From Roseburia inulinivorans DSM 16841 (lineage in GTDB: Bacteria; Bacillota; Clostridia; Lachnospirales; Lachnospiraceae), in assembly GCF_000174195.1 (NCBI RefSeq), contig NZ_ACFY01000057.1, positions 1-64,000 on the forward strand: a stretch of DNA of 64,000 nt, in the 5' to 3' direction. The notes beneath the pieces were generated by a model that did not search any database, had not been told where the DNA came from, and was given only the letters and a program-made list of their open reading frames with translations. Position numbers and translations under genes: made by a program. How positions within the stretch are numbered: position 1 is the stretch's first letter; each line of letters opens with the position of its first letter. Shown here one piece after another: positions 16,179 to 25,000 of this stretch.

Positions 16179-16632
16179 ATGAGGATTTTACTAGTAGAAC
16201 CTAATTATAAAAACAAATATCCGCCAATGGGATTGATGAAGATAAGTACATACCATAAAGGGCGTGGGGATGAAGTGACTTTTTACAAGGGGGTTATGGA
16301 TTCAGCGGAATTTTATGGAAAGCATTATGATAGGGTATATATAACATCATTGTTTACGTTTTATTATAATCAGACTGTAAAAACAATAAAGAGTTATGAA
16401 AAACTTATTTCGCCAGAGATTAACTGATTCAAGCATTTTGGGGTTAGGTGATTCTGTAAATATTGATATACTTCCGTTAGACTATTCCATTTTGGATGAT
16501 ATAGTATATAAGTATCCGGCAGGGGATAATTATTTTGCTTATATTAGTCGAGGTTGTACAAACAAGTGTAGCTTTTGTGCAGTTCCGATACTGGAACCTG
16601 AATTTTGTATGACTAATAATATAGTACAATAA
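16179..16632 (+). pseudogene. Radical-SAM protein remnant
   Basis: The first frame gives MRILLVEPNYKNKYPPMGLM, the typical start of a cobalamin-binding-like radical-SAM family, and stops at 16427. A second frame (from about 16396) contains YISRGCTNKCSFCAVPILEP, with the CxxxCxxC iron-sulfur motif, and ends at 16632. Most of the domain is missing and the frame changes, so the gene is a deletion remnant. It is unlikely to be functional. Confidence 0.65.
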
Positions 16633-16680
16633 GTTAAAACAATAGGTGAGGAGTTCGGAGAAAAAAAGAATTTATTGTGT

Positions 16681-16791
16681 ATGAATAATATTACAAAAAA
16701 TAGATTGATTGATTCAGGTTGGAAAGAACAACGAAAAATTAATACTGACGCAGAGACCATATACAAACAGCTGCGTGAAAAAGAAGAGTAG
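16681..16791 (+). pseudogene. SUKH-3 immunity gene fragment
   Basis: 36 codons: LIDSGWKEQRKINTDAETIY and then a stop. The GW..xR start is that of SUKH-3 proteins. The rest of the gene is absent, and a large palindromic repeat begins about 45 bases later. The gene was probably truncated by insertion of that repeat or by recombination at it. Confidence 0.5.
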
Positions 16792-16806
16792 CTGGCAGCG
16801 GTTCTT

Positions 16807-16872
16807 CCACAATCGTGAGTTCCATAACGTAAATTGCAGATTCTGTGGTGCACTCCATAACGTTGATTGGGC
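16807..16872. repeat. Inverted partner of window start
   Basis: The reverse complement matches 1-66 at about nine positions in ten. It forms the outer part of the left arm of the palindrome at 16836-17113. Confidence 0.6.
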
Positions 16873-17113
16873 AAATATAAGCGTCCTCTCACAAGTCATT
16901 CGTAACGTAAATGAAAGAAAAACGGTGCAGACAAATATGATTTCCTTCGTGAGCCATGGAGATAAGACTCTTCAGAGGCTTATCGGAATGCCCGGCGAAC
17001 AGGAACATCATATTTCGTCTGTACCGTTTTTCTTTTCATAAACCTATAAAATTCTGACTTGTGAGAGGACGCTTATATCTGCCCTTCACAACCTATAATC
17101 GCACCACAGAATC
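16836..17113. repeat. Large imperfect palindrome, MITE-like element
   Basis: A perfect 24-bp inverted repeat (16875-16898 with 17055-17078, containing gcgtcctctcacaagtca) is flanked by outer arms sharing gcagattctgtggtgc (16836-16851) and its complement (17098-17113). It encloses a further inner pair, cggtgcagacaaatatgat (16925-16943) with its near-complement at about 17007-17027. The whole is a nested foldback of about 278 bp with no credible coding frame, which fits a miniature inverted-repeat element. Confidence 0.65.
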
Positions 17114-17141
17114 TGCGACACTACGCCAGTTAAACTCCGGT

Positions 17142-18026
17142 TTATAATTCCGGCAGGAGTTTTAAAAATTCTTCCGTAGACTGTGACACTGGCAAAGTTG
17201 GATTTATGGAAGCTACCATCTGGCGGGACGGGAGTTTTTCTTTGGTTCTCACAACATACAGGTCTTTGGATTCCCGGCTTAAGCAGTAGTCTGGGATAAA
17301 GGCAATTCCAAGTCCGATGCGGGCAAGGTCAATTAACAGGTCATTACTGCTTAATTCCACTTCCGGGATTAACTCTAACTGATGCTGTAAAAACAGGTTG
17401 TGCAGAAATTCACTTGTGGTACTCTTGCGGTCAAGCATGAGGATCGGATACTGTTTCAGTTCTTCAAACGGAATCTCCTGCTGTTTCAGATTGAAGTAGG
17501 CAGGGTTTGCAATGAAAACATCGGTAAAATTGCAGACTGTTTTCTGAATATAGGAATGATTCAAATGTGCATTTGGGAAGTTCGTCACGATCAGATCCAC
17601 TTTTCCCTGCTCTAAGAGATCCACACAGCTTACAGAAGTTGCATTGGTTACTTTGATTGGCACATTTGGAAACTTCTTGTGGAACTGCTTTAAATAAGGA
17701 ACTAAAAAGTAACGGCAGATCGTATCGCTGGCACCGATGTGGAGCTGTCCAAGTCCAAGGCTGCCAGAATCGAGAAGCTGGCTCTCACCGCGCTGGATTA
17801 AGTTCATGGCAGGCTCAATGTGCTTTAAGAGTACTTTTCCGGCAGGGGTGAGCTGTACTTTTTTCGTGCTCCGGATGAAAAGAGGCTGCTCTAATTTTTT
17901 CTCCAATGTCTTGATCGACTGGCTGACAGCCGACTGTGAAATGTATAACTGTTTACTTGCCTCGGAAAAACTCAAAGAGGTTGCAACATAATAAAAAACT
18001 TTATATAACTCGTAGTTGATATCCAT
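17142..18026 (-). CDS. LysR-family transcriptional regulator
   Basis: A 294-residue protein of typical LTTR length. The N-terminal winged helix-turn-helix (residues 1-60) reads FYYVATSLSFSEASKQLYIS then QSAVSQSIKTLEKKL. The effector domain begins near residue 90 (LGQLHIGASDTICRYFLVPY) and contains VDLIVTNFPN and the conserved GIGLGIAFIPDYC-like segment (ARIGLGIAFIPD). It is transcribed away from purL across a 370-bp gap that holds a perfect inverted repeat, so it may regulate itself or purL. The inducer cannot be read from the sequence. Confidence 0.9.
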   Translation of the reverse strand: MDINYELYKVFYYVATSLSFSEASKQLYISQSAVSQSIKTLEKKLEQPLFIRSTKKVQLTPAGKVLLKHIEPAMNLIQRGESQLLDSGSLGLGQLHIGASDTICRYFLVPYLKQFHKKFPNVPIKVTNATSVSCVDLLEQGKVDLIVTNFPNAHLNHSYIQKTVCNFTDVFIANPAYFNLKQQEIPFEELKQYPILMLDRKSTTSEFLHNLFLQHQLELIPEVELSSNDLLIDLARIGLGIAFIPDYCLSRESKDLYVVRTKEKLPSRQMVASINPTLPVSQSTEEFLKLLPEL

Positions 18027-18121
18027 AAAAATGCGTGTACCTTTCCAATAAGGTTTCCAGGTTAGAGAAAACCTCAGATTATAATGAGCGTATATACAGA
18101 CTGATGTGCCTGAATAGATAT

Positions 18122-18144
18122 AATTATAAGACGTACTTATAATT
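18122..18144. promoter_or_regulatory. Perfect inverted repeat, possible operator
   Basis: aattataag and cttataatt flank acgta between the divergent LysR gene and purL. The position and symmetry fit an operator, possibly for the LysR protein, although the classic T-N11-A pattern is not distinctive in such AT-rich DNA. Confidence 0.4.
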
Positions 18145-18243
18145 GTGTCAATCGATTCTTATGATTAAATGAGTGTGAAGTGTGCGTGATAAATAGTAGA
18201 TTAAATATTAAATGAACTTATAAAACAAATTAAATATATTAAT

Positions 18244-18272
18244 TATGCTAATCTAATACCATATGTTATACT
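18244..18272 (+). promoter_or_regulatory. Probable purL promoter with extended -10
   Basis: TATACT at 18267-18272 is preceded by TGT, giving an extended -10 box. The -35 region about 17 bases upstream is weak (aattat). The 127 bases to the purL ATG would be a long leader containing gcgtaat...ggcgtggc elements. I saw no recognisable purine riboswitch core. Confidence 0.4.
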
Positions 18273-18399
18273 ATCCTAAGATTGAATCGCAATGACTCAG
18301 TACGTCATAATTGCGAAGCGTAATATCTGGCGTGGCAGAAAAAATCATGCCAGAAGCAGAATAAAAGAAAACATATCGCGAAAGGAAAAGGGAACATTT

Positions 18400-21300
18400 A
18401 TGAGCAAGGTAAGAAGAGTTTATGTAGAAAAGAAACCGGCTTTTGCAGTCAAGGCAAAAGAGTTACAGGCTGAGATTAAGAGCTATCTTGGAATTTCTTC
18501 CGTGACAGGTGTACGTGAACTGATTCGTTATGATATAGAAAATATTTCAGAGGAGACCTACAAGAAGGCACTGGTCACTGTTTTTTCAGAGCCGCCGGTA
18601 GATACGGTTTTCGAGGAAACCTTCGAACTTGGCAATGCAAAAACTTTTTCTGTAGAATATTTACCGGGACAGTTTGATCAGAGAGCAGATTCCGCAGAAC
18701 AGTGTGTGAAATTATTAAACGAAGAGGAAGAACCGGTTATCCGTACCGCAACTACTTATGTGATCGAAGGCGATATCACAGAGGAGCAGTTAGAGGCAAT
18801 CAAGCATCACTGCATCAATCCGGTTGATTCCAGAGAGACTGGTCTTGAGAAACCGGAGACTTTGGTACAGAATTTTGAAGATCCTGCAGATGTGATCTCT
18901 TTTGTGGGATTTGCAGATATGCCGGAAGCACAGTTGAAAGAGCTTTACAGTTCTTTAAACCTTGCTATGACATTCAAGGATTTCTTACATATCCAGAACT
19001 ACTTTAAAAAGGAAGAACACAGAGATCCATCCGTAACAGAGATCCGTGTTCTTGATACCTACTGGTCAGACCACTGCCGTCATACGACATTCTCCACAGA
19101 GTTAAAGGACGTGAAGTTTGATGACGGATTTTACAAAAAACCGATCGAAGAGACTTACAATGACTATCTGAATACATTCAAAAATCTTTATGAAGGACGT
19201 TCCGACAAGTTTGTCTGCTTAATGGATATCGCATTACTTGCCATGAAGCGCCTGAAAAAAGAAGGAAAATTACAGGATCAGGAAGAATCCGATGAGATCA
19301 ACGCATGCTCTATCGTAGTTCCGGTTGAAGTGGACGGACAGACAGAAGAATGGCTTGTAAACTTCAAAAATGAGACACATAACCACCCGACAGAGATCGA
19401 ACCGTTCGGTGGTGCAGCTACCTGTCTCGGTGGTGCGATCCGTGATCCGTTGTCAGGACGTACCTATGTATACCAGGCAATGCGTGTGACAGGAGCAGCA
19501 GACCCGACTGTATCTGTGAAAGACACGTTGCCGGGAAAACTTCCACAGAAGAAAATTGTCCGCGAGGCAGCTCACGGTTACAGCTCTTATGGTAACCAGA
19601 TCGGACTTGCAACCGGTTATGTAAAAGAAGTATACCATCCAGACTATGTCGCAAAACGTATGGAGATCGGTGCTGTTATGGGTGCTGCTCCAAGACGTGC
19701 AGTGCAGAGACTGACTTCTGATCCGGGAGATATCATTATTTTACTCGGAGGACGTACCGGACGTGACGGTATCGGTGGTGCAACAGGTTCCTCCAAGGCA
19801 CACAATACACAGTCCACTTCTGTCTGCGGTGCAGAGGTGCAGAAAGGTAATGCTCCGACAGAGCGTAAGATCCAGAGATTATTCCGCCGTGAGGAAGTTG
19901 CCCACATTATCAAAAAATGTAACGATTTCGGTGCAGGCGGTGTGTCTGTAGCAATCGGTGAATTAGCAGACGGACTTCGTATTAACTTAGATAAAGTTCC
20001 GAAAAAATACGCCGGACTTGACGGAACAGAGCTTGCAATCTCTGAATCCCAGGAGCGTATGGCAGTTGTTGTAGCTCCGGAGGATGTACAGACCTTCTTA
20101 GGCTACGCAGCTGAGGAAAACTTAGAGGCAGTGGAAGTTGCAGTTGTGACAGAGGATCCAAGACTTGTATTAGAGTGGAGAGGAAAAGAGATCGTAAATC
20201 TTTCCAGAGCATTCTTAGATACAAACGGTGCACATCAGGAGACCAACGTAGAAGTTGAGATGCCTGAGGAAAAAGAAAATTATTTCAAAAAGATCGCAGC
20301 ACCAAAGGTAGCAGAGGCAGTTGCGGCAAATGATATGAAAGCCGCATGGATGACAGAGCTTGCAGACTTAAATGTCTGCTCCCAGAAAGGTCTTGTGGAG
20401 ATGTTCGACGGTTCCATCGGTGTGAACAGCGTTTACATGCCATTCGGTGGAAAATATCAGCTCACAGAGACTCAGTCCATGGTTGCAAAGCTTCCGGTTG
20501 CAAAGGGAGACTGCGATACCGTGACCATGATGTCTTATGGTTTTGATCCATACTTATCAAGCTGGAGCCCATACCACGGGTCTGTTTACGCAGTATTAGA
20601 ATCCTTGTCCAGAATTGTAACAGCAGGCGGTGATTACAAGAAAGTACGTTTCACTTTCCAGGAGTACTTCCGCAGAATGAGCGAGGATCCAAAACGCTGG
20701 AGCCAGCCATTTGCAGCATTACTTGGTGCTTACAATGCACAGATCGGCTTCGGTCTTCCATCCATCGGTGGAAAAGATTCCATGTCCGGAACCTTCAATG
20801 ACATTGATGTTCCACCAACACTTGTTTCCTTTGCTGTGGATATCGCAAAAGAAAAAGATATCATCACACCGGAATTAAAAGCAGTGGGAGACCAGTTAGT
20901 ACTGTTTACAATCAAAAAAGATGAATTTGACCTTCCGGATTACGCACAGGTCATGAAATTATACGATACTATCCATGCACTGATCCAGGCTGGCGTGATC
21001 GTATCCGCTTATGCACTTGACGGAAAAGGACTTGCAGCTGCAGTCAGCAAAATGGCATTCGGTAACAAGCTTGGCGTCACAGTAAATGAAGATGTTTCTA
21101 AAGAAACATTATTCGCTCCGGGATTCGGTAACATTGTGGCAGAAGTTCCGGCTGAAAAAGTTGCAGAGGTAAAAGCAGCATTCGATGCAGCAGGACTTGC
21201 AGGATACGAAGCACTTGTCGGATGGGTAAATGAGGAAGAAAGCTTTATTTACGGTGATATGAGAATTTCCATGGAGGAAGCATTACACGCATGGACAGCT

Positions 21301-22203
21301 ACATTAGAAAAAGTTTTCCCAACCCGTGTAACAGAGAATAAGGATGAAGTTAAAACAGGATTATACAAAGCAGACAGCATTTATGTATGCAAAAACAAAG
21401 TGGCAAAACCAACTGTATTCATCCCGGTATTCCCGGGAACTAACTGCGAGTACGACAGTGCAGACGCATTTGAGCGTGCAGGTGCCGATACGATCGTAAA
21501 GGTATTCAAAAACATGAATGCAAATGACATCCGTGAATCTGTAGATGAGTTTGTAAAAGCAATCGAACAGTCCCAGATCATCATGTTCCCGGGTGGATTC
21601 TCCGCCGGTGACGAACCGGATGGATCTGCAAAATTCTTCGCAACTGCATTCCGCAATGCAAAGATGACAGAGGCAGTCATGAAGCTGTTAAATGAGAGAG
21701 ACGGACTTGCACTTGGTATCTGTAACGGATTCCAGGCACTCATCAAATTAGGATTGGTTCCTTACGGAGAGATCCGCCCACAGTCAGCTGAGTCACCAAC
21801 CTTAACATACAACACCATCGGACGTCATGTGAGCAAAATGGTTTACACAAAAGTTGTTTCCAACAAGTCCCCATGGTTACAGGGAGCAGAGCTTGGAAAA
21901 GTATATTGCAATCCGGCATCCCATGGCGAAGGACGTTTTGTAGCACCACAGGAGTGGTTAGACAAGCTCTTTGCAAACGGACAGGTTGCTACCCAGTATG
22001 TGAATGAAGCAGGTGTTCCGACTATGGATGAAGAATGGAATGTCAATGGTTCCTACATGGCGATCGAAGGTATCACAAGCCCGGATGGCCGTGTACTTGG
22101 CAAGATGGCTCACTCTGAGAGACGTGACAGAAGTGTTGCAATGAACATCTATGGTGAGCAGGATATCAAGATCTTTGAATCCGGTGTGGCTTACTTCAAA
22201 TAA
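18400..22203 (+). CDS. purL: Phosphoribosylformylglycinamidine synthase, single-chain
   Basis: This enzyme makes FGAM from FGAR, glutamine and ATP in purine synthesis. The start ATG 18400 has a good ggaaaaggg site; in-frame codons back to 18292 are possible but less convincing. The product has 1267 residues. Near residue 320 is FKNETHNHPTEIEPFGGA, the ATP-site signature of the synthetase domain. The C-terminal glutaminase starts near residue 1006 (IPVFPGTNCEYDSA), has its nucleophile Cys in LALGICNGFQAL and the His-Glu in SHGEGRF. It is the long fused form typical of clostridia. Codon use is that of a well-expressed core gene, unlike the A-rich toxin region. A terminator follows at once, so it is probably monocistronic. 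Confidence 0.96.
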   Translation: MSKVRRVYVEKKPAFAVKAKELQAEIKSYLGISSVTGVRELIRYDIENISEETYKKALVTVFSEPPVDTVFEETFELGNAKTFSVEYLPGQFDQRADSAEQCVKLLNEEEEPVIRTATTYVIEGDITEEQLEAIKHHCINPVDSRETGLEKPETLVQNFEDPADVISFVGFADMPEAQLKELYSSLNLAMTFKDFLHIQNYFKKEEHRDPSVTEIRVLDTYWSDHCRHTTFSTELKDVKFDDGFYKKPIEETYNDYLNTFKNLYEGRSDKFVCLMDIALLAMKRLKKEGKLQDQEESDEINACSIVVPVEVDGQTEEWLVNFKNETHNHPTEIEPFGGAATCLGGAIRDPLSGRTYVYQAMRVTGAADPTVSVKDTLPGKLPQKKIVREAAHGYSSYGNQIGLATGYVKEVYHPDYVAKRMEIGAVMGAAPRRAVQRLTSDPGDIIILLGGRTGRDGIGGATGSSKAHNTQSTSVCGAEVQKGNAPTERKIQRLFRREEVAHIIKKCNDFGAGGVSVAIGELADGLRINLDKVPKKYAGLDGTELAISESQERMAVVVAPEDVQTFLGYAAEENLEAVEVAVVTEDPRLVLEWRGKEIVNLSRAFLDTNGAHQETNVEVEMPEEKENYFKKIAAPKVAEAVAANDMKAAWMTELADLNVCSQKGLVEMFDGSIGVNSVYMPFGGKYQLTETQSMVAKLPVAKGDCDTVTMMSYGFDPYLSSWSPYHGSVYAVLESLSRIVTAGGDYKKVRFTFQEYFRRMSEDPKRWSQPFAALLGAYNAQIGFGLPSIGGKDSMSGTFNDIDVPPTLVSFAVDIAKEKDIITPELKAVGDQLVLFTIKKDEFDLPDYAQVMKLYDTIHALIQAGVIVSAYALDGKGLAAAVSKMAFGNKLGVTVNEDVSKETLFAPGFGNIVAEVPAEKVAEVKAAFDAAGLAGYEALVGWVNEEESFIYGDMRISMEEALHAWTATLEKVFPTRVTENKDEVKTGLYKADSIYVCKNKVAKPTVFIPVFPGTNCEYDSADAFERAGADTIVKVFKNMNANDIRESVDEFVKAIEQSQIIMFPGGFSAGDEPDGSAKFFATAFRNAKMTEAVMKLLNERDGLALGICNGFQALIKLGLVPYGEIRPQSAESPTLTYNTIGRHVSKMVYTKVVSNKSPWLQGAELGKVYCNPASHGEGRFVAPQEWLDKLFANGQVATQYVNEAGVPTMDEEWNVNGSYMAIEGITSPDGRVLGKMAHSERRDRSVAMNIYGEQDIKIFESGVAYFK

Positions 22204-22232
22204 AACAGGCAATATTATTTATAAAAGATGAA

Positions 22233-22273
22233 AAAGACTTTGTGGAGTGTATAAACTCTGCAAGGTCTTTTTT
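22233..22273 (+). terminator. Rho-independent terminator of purL
   Basis: A stem of about 15 bp (aaagactttgtggag with ctctgcaaggtcttt, a few mismatches) around an 8-base loop is followed by a T-run, 30 bases after the purL stop. Confidence 0.8.
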
Positions 22274-22390
22274 ACGTCTTACGGTACAAACTTTACCACT
22301 TACATGAAAGCTATTTACAAATATAACACCATTTTCTATACTGAGATAGTCGATAAGGACAACGAAAACTTGAAAGGTAAAGGGAAAAAG

Positions 22391-23383
22391 ATGAAGGTTG
22401 TATCAAGTAAACTGATTGAACAGAAAAAACCGATCCTGAAACAATTATTAGATAGATTGCTGCAGACATATTCGTATGCATCCATTCTGATGACAGATTC
22501 AAAAGGCAAACAGTACACCATTTCAAAACAGGGAATCAGCATTACGGAGAACATGTTTGTGGAGTTAGGATATGTGGTAAAAGTATACGATGGCGAGAGC
22601 TATGGAGAATATGCGTTCAGCCACATTGATGAGAATGAGATTGACAGCGTTGCAGAGGAAATCAAAAATCATGTGATGCCGTGGGCAAAAAAGCTTCCGG
22701 ATGACATGAAAGTGAAACAGTATCCAGAAATTCCGGACGAAGCATATCATTTTGAAAAAAGCACTGACTATGAAGTTTTGCCGGAAGAATTAGGCGATGA
22801 GGAGATCGTAAAACGCCTTGGCGCAGTGCGTGAAAAAGCAATGGCACAGGATGAAAAAATCGTTGAGATCAAGACAGCATGCGTTTACCAGATTTATCAT
22901 AAATTATTTTTATCTCCAAACAAAGACATGACGCAGAACGTCATGTGGACAAACGGCATGATCATGGGACTGATCCCGAAGGGCGAGGAGATGAAGATGG
23001 CATTTGACAGCTGCTCCGGCTGTGGCGGAATGGAAATTTTAGATGACATGGAAACAAAAATTCCACCATTAGTGCAGAAACTCAATGATCTTGCCACAAG
23101 TGAACCAATCACACCGGGCGAGTATGACTGCATCTGTGCACCGGATGTCACAGGCATGATCGTGCATGAAGCGTTCGGACATGGCGTTGAAATGGATATG
23201 TTTGTGAAAAAACGTGCGCTGGCAGAAAAATACATTGGCGAATATGTGGCATCCCCGTTAGTTACCATGCACGACGGCGCTGCAGCAGCATCTGAGACAG
23301 CAACCTTCTTTTTTGATGATGAGGGAACACTTGCGCAGGATACCGTCATCATTGATAAAGGTAAAATGGAGTACAGTTTATAG
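22391..23383 (+). pseudogene. tldD: TldD-like metallopeptidase, 3' truncated
   Basis: The start ATG 22391 follows aaaggg. The 330-residue frame matches the TldD/PmbA family: an N-terminal domain with an IDENEIDSVAEEI segment, then MIVHEAFGHGVEMDM with the HExxxH zinc motif, ASETATFFFDDEGT and DTVIIDKGK. Family members run to about 450-480 residues. Here the homology ends at DKGK and the frame closes after MEYSL. The missing part carries the third metal ligand, so the protein is probably inactive. The break coincides with the start of the conjugative element's sequence, and the 3' piece may lie beyond its far end. Confidence 0.75.
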
Positions 23384-23545
23384 TAGTGTATAGCGTGTAC
23401 CAAGTTATAATTATGGGGTTGAAAATAACAGTATACACAGATAATGTGGAAAAATGTGTATGACGTTTATATAGAAAATAACATTGAAAAAGAAATTCAA
23501 GAATGGGTAAATTCATTAAATTTAAAATAGAATAATAATTACATG

Positions 23546-23585
23546 AGTGACAGAAGATAAGAATCTGAATTCCCTGTCACTTTTA
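23546..23585. terminator. Hairpin terminator near the element's left edge
   Basis: agtgacag and ctgtcact pair around 20 bases and are followed by tttta. The stretch 23384-23690 holds no full gene. A 28-codon frame from 23444 (MWKNVYDVYIENNIEKEIQE) may be a gene remnant, and a second weak stem lies at about 23610-23645. Confidence 0.6.
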
Positions 23586-23690
23586 TATTATTTGATAAGA
23601 AAAAAGAACTGGTTTATATCCGATAAGAATATAGACTGGTTCTTATTTTTAATATGCTATTATATACACAGGGAGTCGGGGAATGTCGAA

Positions 23691-23927
23691 CTATAGCAAG
23701 CCGGAAAAGAAAGCATTGATATCGGTATGAAAGAGTTTTGCAAGTGCAACTAATTCAGATGCCTTAATGTTCATGCGATTTGTTTCCAGTTTGGCATAGG
23801 TACTTTTGGTGATGGAGATACCCATAAGATTTAATTTTGCAACTACTTGGTCTTGAGTCATATTGTTTTTATATCGAATTGCTTGGATATTTTTACCAAT
23901 ATCCATATCTGGTCTAATCTTTTGCAT
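23691..23927 (-). CDS. XRE-family helix-turn-helix regulator
   Basis: A 78-residue single-domain protein. The helix-turn-helix is read in DIGKNIQAIRYKNNMTQDQV and ITKSTYAKLETNRMNIKASE, with LVALAKLFHTDINAFF as the closing helix. It is transcribed divergently from the next gene at the element's left edge, the usual place for an ICE repressor or maintenance regulator. Its operator should lie in 23928-24056, but no clear symmetry was noted there. Confidence 0.85.
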   Translation of the reverse strand: MQKIRPDMDIGKNIQAIRYKNNMTQDQVVAKLNLMGISITKSTYAKLETNRMNIKASELVALAKLFHTDINAFFSGLL

Positions 23928-24056
23928 AATGATGAACTCCCCTTATAAAATAAAAAGATTCGTAATACAGAAATATATATATTGATTCTAAAGAATTTAA
24001 ATTTTATAATGTTTCGTAATAAGGAATTATTTTTAACAGGAAGAGGTAAAAGTATA

Positions 24057-24449
24057 ATGGATGTGGAGATGGAAAAGAGAAAATTTTTAAATCTATGTGG
24101 CAAAAGAGATCGAGCATTATTGTCAGGTGAAAAAAGAATGACATTGGGGGATATGGAACGATTGACATATCTGACAGAATTTTTTGAACTGGAGAACTAT
24201 GGAATCGCCTTATGGAAAGAATTTGGTGATGATGTAAAAGAGCCATTTGAAGCGATGATGAAAATGTTAGATGAGCCGGAGTGCATAGAAGATCGATGGC
24301 TTGATGACGAAGCAAAAGGGGAAAAGTGGTTGTTAGAATTTCAGGAACTGGCATTAACGGAAGAATACAGGGAATGGATTCGAAATTATATCGATAAAAA
24401 ATATGAAGAAAGAGGATTACCATATCCGACAGGAGCAGACTTCGATTAA
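24057..24449 (+). CDS. Hypothetical ICE protein
   Basis: A 130-residue acidic protein. ATG 24057 is favoured because of the aggaagagg site; earlier in-frame starts lack one. It is helical with many Glu and Trp (KFLNLCGKRDRALLSGEKRM; WLLEFQELALTEEYREWIRN). I do not recognise the family. It starts the rightward operon after the XRE gene. Confidence 0.55.
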   Translation: MDVEMEKRKFLNLCGKRDRALLSGEKRMTLGDMERLTYLTEFFELENYGIALWKEFGDDVKEPFEAMMKMLDEPECIEDRWLDDEAKGEKWLLEFQELALTEEYREWIRNYIDKKYEERGLPYPTGADFD

Positions 24450-24489
24450 GAGGTCTGCTTTTTTCTGGTCTTTTGGGAGGTGATAAGAG

Positions 24490-24822
24490 GTGGAAGTAAG
24501 TATTTATGAACTCTTGGCGGCAGCAAGAGAATCGGCTAAATCTGATTATATAAAAGGGGACAGCATTTTGTGTGAGAAGAGATTTCATCCAGATACCCAT
24601 TACATGGTAGAAATAGAACTGCTGAAAAATGATAACAAGCTGGGAAAAAAGGGCAATTATATACGGAAGTTTTTGACAGAACCGGAGTATCTTCCCATTT
24701 TACAAAAGCAGGAAAAACATCTCATAAAAATAAAAAGACAGGCAATTGTTCAAAAAGGAAACTTGCGATATATCCCTCCCCCGGACAGGCTGGACCGCCG
24801 CCGGGAGAGGGATCTTTTATAA
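24490..24822 (+). CDS. Hypothetical ICE protein with GTG start
   Basis: A 110-residue basic protein with ggaggtgataagagg before GTG 24490. It contains ILCEKRFHPDTHYMVEIELL and ends in an Arg-rich tail, PDRLDRRRERDLL, suggesting nucleic-acid binding. The family is not recognised. Confidence 0.5.
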   Translation: MEVSIYELLAAARESAKSDYIKGDSILCEKRFHPDTHYMVEIELLKNDNKLGKKGNYIRKFLTEPEYLPILQKQEKHLIKIKRQAIVQKGNLRYIPPPDRLDRRRERDLL

Positions 24823-25000
24823 CCGGCTGGGAAGGAACAGTAGTGTTCCTCTGGCGATAGTGGTATAAAAAAACCAGATTTTCCGCAGGTTTTGGGACGC
24901 TGGAACATAGAAAAGTGTTCACGAATGGCACTTTTGCAACGATCCGTTGCAGCAGTGACAACATTTTTGACCTTACGTTAAACAGAAAAAATGAAAGGAT
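24823..25000. other. Intergenic region before parM, possible centromere-like site
   Basis: There is no gene in these 178 bases. Short inverted repeats occur (ggaaca...tgttcc; gaaca...tgttc near 24904). Type II partition loci usually have their parC site directly upstream of parM, so this is the natural place to look. No iterons were seen clearly. Confidence 0.3.

Noticed and set aside
16709-17041. 110-codon plus-strand frame and two minus-strand frames across 16539-16899
   Set aside because: They run through the large palindrome and across gene remnants. Their sequence is explained by the inverted repeats and no family resemblance was seen.
18292-18399. Upstream extension of purL to 18292
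   Set aside because: The added residues (Arg/Lys-rich) are not part of PurL, and the ribosome site lies directly before 18400.
18273-18399. Possible purine riboswitch in the purL leader
   Set aside because: The conserved three-way-junction loop sequences of the purine aptamer could not be found.
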